Assembly: GCA_008671135.1 (NCBI GenBank)
Contig: RQAP01000005.1
Location: 1 to 61,277, forward strand
Direction of reading: 5' to 3'
Source of the DNA: Collinsella aerofaciens
GTDB lineage: Bacteria > Actinomycetota > Coriobacteriia > Coriobacteriales > Coriobacteriaceae
DNA length: 61,277 nt
Part shown: positions 24,042 through 32,500 of the stretch, one piece after another
Layout of the letters: each line of letters starts with the position of its first letter
Position numbering within the stretch: position 1 is the first letter of the stretch
Translations under genes and position numbers: made by a program
The notes under the pieces: generated by a model
Database searches by the model: none
What the model saw: the letters and a program-made list of their open reading frames with translations, nothing else
What the model was told of the DNA's origin: nothing

Positions 24042-25823
24042 TTACTCGTTGAGTAGCCTTACGGCTTCGGCGGCCATGTTCTCGACCGTCATGCCGTTCT
24101 GAGCGAGCAGCTCGTTGGGGTCGTAGCGGTCGGGGAAGCCCTTGGCGATGCCGAAGGTGCGCGTGTGCAACGGCGTGCATGCCAGATAACATGCCACGCG
24201 CTCGCCCCAGCCGCCGTCCAAGATGCCGTCCTCGAGGGTGACGACGACGCGATGCTCGGCAGCAAGGCTATCGAGGAACTCGCGGTCGAGCTCGGTCGCA
24301 AAGCGCGGGTTGACGAGCGTGGCCTCGATGCCGTACTCGGCGGCCAAGCGGTTTGCCACGCGCTCGCCCAGCTCAAAGAAATCGCCAAGCGCGAGCACGG
24401 CAACGTCGCGGCCCTGACGCACCACGTCGTAGCGAACGGCGCTGTAGTCGGTGTCCTCGGCGGGCGCCAAATCGGGGCGGCTAACCAGACCGATGCCCGG
24501 TACGCGGATCGCCACGGGATGCTCGCGATGGTCGAGCGACCAGCTCAGCATGGACAGATATTCCTCCATGCAGGCCGGCGCTAGGTAGCGCATGTTGGGA
24601 AGAGCGCCCAGCATGGAAATATCGAAGAACGAGAGGTGCGTCTCGGATGTGGTGCCAAAGATCGACGCGCCAAACACCAAGATGGTTGCCGGGGCGTCGT
24701 TGAGGCACAGGTCGTGCCACAGCTCGTCGTAGGCGCGCTGCAAAAACGTGCCGTACACACCAAAGACTGGCTTGGCGCCCGAGCGTGCAAGCGCGGTGGC
24801 AAAGGTCACGGCATGCTCCTCGGCAATGCCCACGTCGACAAACTGCTTGCCGGCGGCAGCGCGAAGCTCGGGCGTAAAACCCATGATGTAGGGCGTGGCG
24901 GCCGTGATGCCCACGACCTGCGGATCGCGCTCGATGGCGGCGCTGAGCGCCTCGCCCGTAATGTCAGCATAGGTGCACGGCGCGGGCTCGCTCGGATGGC
25001 CCGGGCAAAGCTTGCGCCCAGTCGCCATGTCAAACGGACCCACGTGGTGCCAGCGTTCGGGGTCGCTCTGGGCCGGCTCAAAGCCCTTGCCCTTGGCGGT
25101 GGAGACGTGCAGCACGATGGGATGATCGATATTGCGCAGTTCCTGCAACGCGTCGACCAGGGCCAACACGTCGTTGCCGGCGTCCAAATAACGGTAGTCG
25201 AGTCCCATCGCGCGGAAAACGTTGCGCTCACAGGTGCCGTTGCTGGTGCGCAGCTCGGCCAGATTGCGATAGAGGCCACCGTGGTTCTCGGCGATGGACT
25301 GGTCGTTATCGTTGACGATGATGATCAGGTTGCTGTCGAGTTCGGCGGCATTGTTGAAGCCCTCAAACGCCAAGCCGCCCGAAAGCGAGCCGTCGCCAAT
25401 GATGGTGATGACGTTGTAGCTGTCGCCCGCCAGATCGCGGGCGTGTGCCAAGCCGCAGCCCAGGCTCACCGATGTGGAGGTGTGGCCCATGGCGAACAGG
25501 TCGTGCTCGGACTCGTCGGGATTGGCAAAGCCAGAAGCCTCGCCAAAACGTTCCGGATCGATATAGGTATACGCGCGCCCGGTCAGCGCCTTGTGGGCGT
25601 AGGTCTGGTGCGAAACGTCAAAGACAATCTTGTCGATAGGGGAGTTAAACACGCGATGAAGCGCAACCGTAAGCTCAACGACGCCCAGGTTGGGGGCAAC
25701 GTGTCCGCCGACAGCGGCGGAGCTTTCGAGGATGGCGTGGCGAATCTCGCCGCAGAGCAGCGGAAGCTCGGCGCGGTCGAGAGCCTTGACGTCCTCGGGC
25801 GTTGTCGTTTGCGTAAGCAGCAT
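24042..25823 (-). CDS. dxs: 1-deoxy-D-xylulose-5-phosphate synthase (short type)
   Basis: Thiamine-diphosphate enzyme joining pyruvate and glyceraldehyde 3-phosphate, first step of the MEP isoprenoid pathway. 593 residues, about 30 short of the E. coli type. Marks: GGHVAPNLGVVELTVALH near the start, FDVSHQTYAHK, MGHTSTSVSLGCGLA, the TPP motif GDGSLSGG ending at NDNDQSIAENHGGLY, then the transketolase pyrimidine domain (DVGIAEEHAVTFATALA) and C-terminal domain. The SIAENHGGLY variant belongs to a shorter subgroup in gut anaerobes that may coexist with a canonical Dxs, so the reaction is likely but not certain. Ribosome site weak and distant. Confidence 0.85.
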   Translation of the reverse strand: MLLTQTTTPEDVKALDRAELPLLCGEIRHAILESSAAVGGHVAPNLGVVELTVALHRVFNSPIDKIVFDVSHQTYAHKALTGRAYTYIDPERFGEASGFANPDESEHDLFAMGHTSTSVSLGCGLAHARDLAGDSYNVITIIGDGSLSGGLAFEGFNNAAELDSNLIIIVNDNDQSIAENHGGLYRNLAELRTSNGTCERNVFRAMGLDYRYLDAGNDVLALVDALQELRNIDHPIVLHVSTAKGKGFEPAQSDPERWHHVGPFDMATGRKLCPGHPSEPAPCTYADITGEALSAAIERDPQVVGITAATPYIMGFTPELRAAAGKQFVDVGIAEEHAVTFATALARSGAKPVFGVYGTFLQRAYDELWHDLCLNDAPATILVFGASIFGTTSETHLSFFDISMLGALPNMRYLAPACMEEYLSMLSWSLDHREHPVAIRVPGIGLVSRPDLAPAEDTDYSAVRYDVVRQGRDVAVLALGDFFELGERVANRLAAEYGIEATLVNPRFATELDREFLDSLAAEHRVVVTLEDGILDGGWGERVACYLACTPLHTRTFGIAKGFPDRYDPNELLAQNGMTVENMAAEAVRLLNE

Positions 25824-26050
25824 CGTTGTGGGTTACTCCATGCGAATCGAGCGCCGGCGCTCCCTCGGCCGACACAATTGCACAAGACAGTCTCGCACAT
25901 TTTGGCGTTTGATATGTGACGGCGGCGCGGTAATTCGACAACTGGTGGGGCAAAACGTTTTGTCCGATGCCATACTGATAGATTCGATGATGATTTTTTC
26001 AATACGTGCAGGCCGTGGCTTGCCGCCGTGAGCCGCTGGAAGGAGGCAGC

Positions 26051-26587
26051 ATGTCCGATGCCGTTCGTGCCGAGAAAATCGCGCACGAGGTCGACGATGC
26101 CGCCCGCCAGCTCGCCCAGGCGGGCCGCTTGGACCTGACGCGCGAGTTTATCCAGCATGGCGACGTGACGGTCTATGCACATGTGACCTCGGTGGCACGG
26201 GCAAGTCTGTCCTTTGCCGAGCACTTGGGCCGTGCTGGCATTTCGATCGACCGTGCCTCGCTGCTGCGCGGGGCCTTGCTGCACGACTACTTTCTCTATG
26301 ATTGGCACGACCCCGACCCGAGCCATCGACTGCACGGATTTCGACATCCGTTTTTTGCCCTGGCGCGTGCCGAGGAAGATTTTGAGCTGACGCCGCGAGA
26401 GCGGAATATTATCGTGCGGCATATGTTTCCGCTGGTGCCGGTGCCCCCGACGTGTCGCGAGGCGTGGATTGTTTGTCTGGCGGATAAATGGTGTGCTCTG
26501 CGTGAGACGGTCGCCGGCCGCCTGCCGCGCAAGGACGAGACGGACGATAGCGTGAGTAAAGCATCGAGTGAAAAGAGGAGAGGGTAG
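26051..26587 (+). CDS. HD domain protein
   Basis: 178 residues; metal-dependent phosphohydrolase fold with the His-Asp pair in GALLHDYFLYDWHD and an upstream His in AHVTSVARASLSFAEH. A second conserved stretch HGFRHPFFALARAE fits the family. Substrate unknown, probably a nucleotide. Start at 26051 has a strong GGAAGGAGG. The next gene begins 3 bases after its stop; HD/CmpB pairs of this kind are common in anaerobes, as I recall, and suggest a joint role. Confidence 0.85.
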   Translation: MSDAVRAEKIAHEVDDAARQLAQAGRLDLTREFIQHGDVTVYAHVTSVARASLSFAEHLGRAGISIDRASLLRGALLHDYFLYDWHDPDPSHRLHGFRHPFFALARAEEDFELTPRERNIIVRHMFPLVPVPPTCREAWIVCLADKWCALRETVAGRLPRKDETDDSVSKASSEKRRG

Positions 26588-26590
26588 ACG

Positions 26591-27610
26591 GTGGGGACCG
26601 CAATCGACATGTCCTTTGACGGCGCGACGCTTGCCGCCTGCCCGCTTTCGGCACTGGTGCTCTCGTTTGCCTTCTACGGTTTTTGCGGCTGGGCATGGGA
26701 ATCGACAGTCTGCGCCATGCTCAACCACGGACGCTTTGCCAACAGCGGCTTTTTGCTGGGACCGTGTTGCCCTATCTATGGCGCGGGCGGCATTGCCTGC
26801 TGGCTGCTGTTGCGCGGGATTCCGGATGCCCCGAGCCAGTTTGTCGCTGCAGCGCTCGTATGCAGCGTGATTGAGTACAGCGTAGGCGTGCTGTTGGAAA
26901 AAACAACGGGCGCTCGCTTTTGGGACTATTCGCATCTGCCGTTTAACCTGCACGGACGTATCTGTCTGTACTGGGCCTGCGCGTTTGGCCTGGGTGCGTT
27001 GTGCATTTGCCGTTTAGTGGAGCCGGCATTGCTGGGGCTGCTTGGTCATCTGCCGGTGCTGATTGTGCGGCTGTCCGCCTTTATCGTCGCGGTCGCGATG
27101 ATGGTCGACGCGTTGTGCTCGCTGGCGAGCTGGCGGCGTCTGTCCGATCAGCTGGAGCGCGTCCGGGCCGACCTTGCCGACCGCATCAATGAGTCGCTTG
27201 CCGATGCCTCGGACTCAATGCTCGAACGTATTCCCGATTCTACGATTGACTCGGTGGCACAGACGCACATCCGTAGCCGTGCCGTTAACGCGTGGCTGGC
27301 CGAGCTGGGTGACGCCGCGCTCGATGCCCTGCGCGAGAAGGCTTCGATGCCGACGTTTATCGCGGATGGTGCTCGCGGCCTGGCGCTTGCCGCCCGCCGC
27401 GTGGCCGATGCCGCGCCGAACATGCCGCGTCCGTCGCTCAGTCGTCGCCTTGCCGGCAAGCGCATGAGCCGTCCGGTGCCAAGCGTGTCGCTCAGCCGCC
27501 GCGACCTACGCTTCTTTAACGCCTTCCCGCGTCTGCGCATCAATCGCTACGAAGGCGTCATTCGAGCAACTAATCTCCGCGACCGAGCCCGCGAGCTGTT
27601 CCGGCGCTAG
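26591..27610 (+). CDS. CmpB-like putative ABC transporter permease (PF06541-type)
   Basis: 339 residues. The N-terminal 190 residues hold five TM helices with the family marks YGFCGWAWES, SGFLLGPCCPIYGAGG, IEYSVGVLLEKTTG, RFWDYSHLPFNLHGRIC. The C-terminal half is a cytoplasmic, charged, mostly helical tail (RADLADRINESLADASDS onward) ending in basic residues. Despite the family name, a transport function is not established. GTG start at 26591, preceded by AGGAGAGGG; an internal ATG at 26609 is the alternative. Cotranscribed with the HD gene. Confidence 0.88.
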   Translation: MGTAIDMSFDGATLAACPLSALVLSFAFYGFCGWAWESTVCAMLNHGRFANSGFLLGPCCPIYGAGGIACWLLLRGIPDAPSQFVAAALVCSVIEYSVGVLLEKTTGARFWDYSHLPFNLHGRICLYWACAFGLGALCICRLVEPALLGLLGHLPVLIVRLSAFIVAVAMMVDALCSLASWRRLSDQLERVRADLADRINESLADASDSMLERIPDSTIDSVAQTHIRSRAVNAWLAELGDAALDALREKASMPTFIADGARGLALAARRVADAAPNMPRPSLSRRLAGKRMSRPVPSVSLSRRDLRFFNAFPRLRINRYEGVIRATNLRDRARELFRR

Positions 27611-27687
27611 TCGGGACGGGTGCGCTCACGGCCTCCTTGCTCGCGTATTTCCCGTCCGTTTCGCGCCCGTTGCCGCGCCGTTTCCAA

Positions 27688-27783
27688 GATTGCGGCACCG
27701 TTGGAGACGGCAAGATTTGGGTCGAGCCGGTCGAGGAAGTCATCCGCATCCGTACCGGCGAACACGGTCCCGCCGCGGTGTAG
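27688..27783 (+). pseudogene. remnant of a P-II nitrogen regulator gene (glnB/glnK C-terminal end)
   Basis: One frame reads GTVGDGKIWVEPVEEVIRIR followed by TGEHGPAAV and TAG. This matches the last 30 or so residues of P-II proteins (B-loop and C-loop: IGDGKIF-V-PVE-A-RIRTGE-G). Upstream of GTVGDGK the frame has no P-II similarity, so about 80 N-terminal residues, including the uridylylated T-loop Tyr, are gone. A terminator-like hairpin follows it, as expected for the end of a former gene. Confidence 0.75.
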
Positions 27784-27799
27784 GACAATCTTTCGCCTG

Positions 27800-27829
27800 A
27801 CGGGCGTGCCTCTCTTGGGGCGCGCCCGT
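27800..27829 (+). terminator. hairpin after the P-II remnant
   Basis: ACGGGCG and CGCCCGT (with adjoining G/C pairs) enclose a CCTCTCTTGGGG region; moderate T content follows. Probably the terminator of the former glnB locus. Confidence 0.5.
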
Positions 27830-27870
27830 TCTCGTCTACAATATCGTGCAGACGAAGGAGAGGCATACCC

Positions 27871-28728
27871 ATGATCAAGATGTTTGCGAGTGACTTAGAC
27901 GGAACGCTGCTGAACGCCCTGCACGAGGCGGATGGGACCATCCGCCGTGCCATTCGCGAGCTGACCGAGGCTGGCCTGCATGTGGTTCCCGCGACCGGAC
28001 GCTCGACGTTGCCAATCGGCGAGCATGGCTTTACAGGTCTGGCACTCGACGCCTGCTGCTCCAACGGATCCATCGTGCGCAACAGCCACGGCGAGGTGCT
28101 CAAGACCTGGACCATCGACCCGCAGGTTACCGAGGAGCTGCTCAAGGCGTTTCCGAACATTTGCTTCGACTGCTCCACGCCCGACGGCATGTTCTCGAGC
28201 GGTTCGTTCGAGATGCACCAGGCGGGCTTTAAGAAGGACAGCCCTATCAAGCGCATCGTGATGCGCGGCATGCGCGCGCGTGGCGGGTATCACGAGGAGC
28301 AGTATTTCGATCAGTCAATCGGCGACATCCTGCGCCACGATGTGTGTAAGATCAACTGCCGCGTGACCTCGCCCGAGCTGGAGCGCGACCTTAAGGCATA
28401 TTTGGCCGAGCGATCGGACCGCGTGGTCAACGCGCCGTTCGATCCGGTGATGTTCGAGATCACGGACGTGGCGTGCAACAAGGGCGAGAGCGTGGCGTGG
28501 CTGGCGGGCTACTACGGTATTGCCGAGGACGAGGTCGCGGTCTACGGCGACGGCGGCAACGACATCGCCATGCTCAAGCGTTTCCGCCACAGCTATGCGA
28601 CCAAAAACGCTAGCGATGCAGCTAAAGCCGCCGCGAGCGCGACCATCGGCAGCTGCATGATCCACGCCGTCCCCAAACACATGCTCGCCACCATGCATAA
28701 GCAGAACTCCCGCACCATCATCGAATAA
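27871..28728 (+). CDS. Cof-type HAD-superfamily phosphatase
   Basis: 285 residues. HAD motif I FASDLDGTLL (nucleophile Asp8), motif II ATGRS, and motif IV YGDGGNDIAML; the C2-type cap lies between about residues 85 and 200. Cof-type enzymes dephosphorylate sugar phosphates, FMN or PLP-pathway intermediates; specificity cannot be told. RBS GAAGGAGAGG. The stop TAA directly abuts a hairpin repeat. Confidence 0.92.
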   Translation: MIKMFASDLDGTLLNALHEADGTIRRAIRELTEAGLHVVPATGRSTLPIGEHGFTGLALDACCSNGSIVRNSHGEVLKTWTIDPQVTEELLKAFPNICFDCSTPDGMFSSGSFEMHQAGFKKDSPIKRIVMRGMRARGGYHEEQYFDQSIGDILRHDVCKINCRVTSPELERDLKAYLAERSDRVVNAPFDPVMFEITDVACNKGESVAWLAGYYGIAEDEVAVYGDGGNDIAMLKRFRHSYATKNASDAAKAAASATIGSCMIHAVPKHMLATMHKQNSRTIIE

Positions 28729-28757
28729 TGCGACAAAGGGACTGCCCCTTCGTCACA
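28729..28757 (+). repeat. GGGACAGG-core-like hairpin, GACAAAGGG stem
   Basis: GACAAAGGG-ACTG-CCCCTTCGTC directly after a stop codon. Core AAAGGGACTG is a variant of AAAGGGACAGG; the stem is unrelated to the other subtypes. Confidence 0.7.
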
Positions 28758-28783
28758 TCCAAAATATTGCCTTTACGTGTTGA

Positions 28784-28827
28784 TGCACACGGTGTGCAAT
28801 AATACTCGCACTGTGCAATAGCGCACA
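28784..28827. promoter_or_regulatory. candidate TetR-type operator pair
   Basis: TGCACACGGTGTGCA (28784-28798) is a perfect odd palindrome, followed by a weaker one (TGTGCAATAGCGCACA, 28812-28827), both within 70 bases upstream of the TetR gene start. Likely autoregulatory site; binding is inferred. Confidence 0.55.
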
Positions 28828-28849
28828 GGTTGAGTAACAAGGAGGACGC

Positions 28850-29560
28850 TTGTCCCAGCTCGAGAAATGCGATCGCCGGTCCCTTCGCTCGCAGCGTGCC
28901 CTTCGCCAGGCACTTGCCAGCGAGCTTGCCGAAAGCGGCGACCTTTCGCGCATTAATGTCGCGTCGCTCACCGAGCGCGCCGGCCTTACGCGCCGCACGT
29001 TCTATTCGCACTACCGCGATATTCCCGACTTTATCAATCAAATCGAGGATGGCTTGCTGGCCGAGATCCGTGAGCGCATTGAGCTCATCACCGCAGCTCA
29101 GCTGCCCGACCTCTATCACAACATCGATGAGCTCGAGCCGGCGCCCGGTTCGGTTGAGCTGCTGCGTTATCTTGCGGCCAACCGCGACTTAATCGGTGCG
29201 CTGCTGGGTCCGGGCGGCGACCAGGCCTTCATTAAAAGGATCATCGACACCGCTCGTGAGGCCGTGGTGCCGCGTGCGCAGACGGGCATTTTGGGCCTGG
29301 CGCTGGGCACGTTCTTTGACTACTACGTCACCTACGTCGTGAGCGCCGAGGTCGGCATGATTCAGCGCTGGTTTGAGCGTGGGCTCACCGAATCGCCCGA
29401 GGCCATGGCGCGCATTATGACGGTGCTCGCTTTTGTGCGCCCTGGTGACCTGTATGGCCAACCCATCGATATCAACGTGCCGGAATACGGCATGAAGCTA
29501 TTGAACCTGCAGCTCGAGGACGCGGCCGACACCGCCGCAACCGTCGAGTCCAACAACTAA
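28850..29560 (+). CDS. TetR/AcrR-family transcriptional regulator
   Basis: 236 residues; N-terminal HTH at about 10-60 (RALRQALASELAES, VASLTERAGLTRRTFYSHY), C-terminal helical ligand-binding and dimer domain. Start is TTG at 28850, set by AAGGAGG five bases upstream. It lies 11 bases before the giant activase/dehydratase gene on the same strand, so it probably controls its own operon through the palindromes upstream and responds to a substrate of that enzyme. Confidence 0.92.
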   Translation: MSQLEKCDRRSLRSQRALRQALASELAESGDLSRINVASLTERAGLTRRTFYSHYRDIPDFINQIEDGLLAEIRERIELITAAQLPDLYHNIDELEPAPGSVELLRYLAANRDLIGALLGPGGDQAFIKRIIDTAREAVVPRAQTGILGLALGTFFDYYVTYVVSAEVGMIQRWFERGLTESPEAMARIMTVLAFVRPGDLYGQPIDINVPEYGMKLLNLQLEDAADTAATVESNN

Positions 29561-29571
29561 GAGGAGAGACA

Positions 29572-32500
29572 ATGAGCAAACTCGTCGAGGGCATCAAGGA
29601 CCGCATGGTCGCTGCTGCACGCGAGGCCGCGCCCGCCGTGGTGGACGCCGCGCAGAAGGCCGCGACCGCGGCTGCCGAGAAAGTTACCGAGGCAGTTGCC
29701 GATGCCAAGAACGCGGCAGGGGAGACGTCCGTCGCTAGCGAGCCCGCCACCGCCGCTGAGCCCGTAGCCGCCGCCCACACCCCCGAAGGCGCGATCTTCA
29801 ACCCCGAGAACGCTCGTGGCAACCTGCACTTGGGCATCGACGTGGGCTCCACCACCGTTAAGCTCGCTGTGCTCAACGACGACAACCAGATTGTCTACGC
29901 CAAGTACCAGCGCCACCACACCGACGTCCGTGCCTGCGCCCGCGATCTGTTCGAGGGCGCTGCGACCGTGCTGCCGACGGCCCAGATGACCTGCGCCATT
30001 ACCGGCTCGGGTGGCCTGCTGCTGTCCCAGTGGCTCGACCTGGAGTTTGTCCAAGAGGTCATCGCCAGCAAGCGTGCCGTCGAGACCCTCATCCCGGCCA
30101 CCGACGTCGCCATCGAGCTGGGCGGCGAGGACGCCAAGATCATCTACTTCGACAACGGCATCGAGCAGCGCATGAACGGTACCTGCGCCGGCGGTACGGG
30201 CGCGTTCATCGATCAGATGGCAACCCTGCTGCACACCGACGCCAGCGGCCTCAACGAGCTCGCTGCCAACGCCACCACCATCTATCCCATTGCTAGCCGC
30301 TGCGGCGTCTTTGCCAAGACCGACGTGCAGCCGCTGCTCAACGAGGGCGCCCGCCCCGAGGACGTGGCTGCCTCCATCTTCCAGGCCGTCGTGACCCAGA
30401 CCATCTCGGGCCTGGCGTGCGGCCGTCCCATCCGCGGCAACGTCGCCTTCCTGGGCGGCCCGCTGCAGTATCTCTCCGAGCTGCGCCACCGCTTCTACCT
30501 CACGCTCAACCTGGACGAGGAACACCGTATCGTGCCCCAAAACGCCCACCTGTTTGTGGCGAGCGGCGCTGCCATGGCGCACGAGTCCAACAAGCTCAGC
30601 ACGTTCCCGCAGCTTATCGAGGCCATCGATGCCCTGGGTGACACACAAGGTGCCGAGGTCGAGCGTCTGGATCCGCTCTTTGTCAACGACGAGGACTTTG
30701 CCGAGTTCAAGACCCGCCACGACCAGGAGGTCGTCCCCAAGGGAAAGCTCGACGGCTACACCGGCCGCGTGTTCATCGGCATCGACGCCGGCTCCACCAC
30801 CATGAAGGCCGCGCTCGTGGGCGAGGACGGTCAGCTGCTGCACACCTGGTACGGCAACAACAACGGCGACATCCTGGGCACGGCCAAGGTCATCATGGCC
30901 GATTTCTACAACCACATCCCCGCCGGCTGCACCATCGGCCACGTGACTACCACGGGCTACGGCGAGGCACTGCTCATCGAGGCCCTCAAGGCCGATTCCG
31001 GCGAGATCGAGACCGTCGCGCACCTGCGCGGCGCCAAGGCATTCCTGCCCGGCGTCGAGTTTATCCTGGACATCGGCGGCCAGGACATGAAGTGCCTGCG
31101 CGTCAAGGACGGCGTTATCGAGCACATCATGCTCAACGAGGCCTGCTCGTCGGGCTGCGGCAGCTTTATCGAGAGCTTCGCCGTCTCTATGAACATGGAC
31201 GTGCGCGCGTTCGCCAACGCCGCCATCCATGCCAAGGCTCCGGTCGACCTGGGAAGTCGCTGCACGGTCTTTATGAACTCGCGCGTTAAGCAGGCCCAAA
31301 AGGAAGGCGCCACGGTGGGCGACATCGCCGCCGGCCTGTCCTATTCCGTTATCAAGAATGCCCTGTTCAAGGTTATTAAGCTGCGCGACCCCAAGGAGAT
31401 CGGCAGCCAGGTGATCGTCCAAGGTGGCACCTTTATGTCCGATGCCACGCTGCGCGCGTTTGAGCAGCTCACCGGCGTTCACGCCGTGCGTCCCGACATC
31501 GCCGGCTGCATGGGCGCCTATGGTGCGGCCCTGCTCGCCCGCGATCGCGCCGGCGCCGACGGCACTTCGACCATCCTTTCGGCCGAGGACATCGCGCACC
31601 TCACCGTGACGCAAAAGCATGTCCGCTGCGGCCGTTGCTCTAACAACTGCCAGCTCACCGTCAACGACTTTGGCGGCGGCAGGCGCTTCATTACCGGTAA
31701 CCGCTGCGAGAAGGGCGCCGGCCACAAAAAGCAGAAGACCGAGGCCCCCAACCTCTTCAAAAAGAAAAACGATCTGCTGTTTAACCGCGAGGTGCTGAGC
31801 CCCGACGAGGCCCCGCGCGGCACCGTCGGCATCCCGCGCGCACTCAACATGTACGAGAACTACCCCTTCTGGCATGCGTTCTTTACGCGCCTGGGCTTTA
31901 GCGTGCAGCTGTCCGACCAGTCGAGCAAAAAGACCTACCAGGCGGGCATCGAGTCCATGCCGTCCGAGAGCGTGTGCTATCCGGCCAAGATGAGCCACGG
32001 CCACGTGATGAACCTCATCGACCGTGACGTCGACTTTATCTGGATGCCGTGCGTGCGCTGGGAGCGCAAGGAGGATCCGACCGCCGGTAACTGCTACAAC
32101 TGCCCCATCGTCATGAGCTACCCCACGGCGCTGGCGCTCAACATCGACGAGATTCGCGAGCAGAACATCGAGTTCCTGTACCCGTTTGTGCCCTATCACG
32201 ACAAGACCGAGCTCAAGCGCCGTCTGTACCAGGTGCTCGCCGTCGACCGTGTGGCCGATGCACAAGCCGGTCGCGGTCGCGTGCGTGGACCCAAGATCAC
32301 GCGCTCCGAGGTCGATGCCGCCGTCAACGCTGCCTTTGAGGCCGATGCGCGCTTCCACGAGGATATCCAGACCATGGGCGAGGAGGCTCTTAAGTGGGTC
32401 GAGGACCACGGCGGCCACGGCATCGTACTCGCCGGCCGCCCCTACCATAACGACCCCGAGATCAACCACGCCCTGCCCGAGCTTATCTCGAGCTTTGGCT

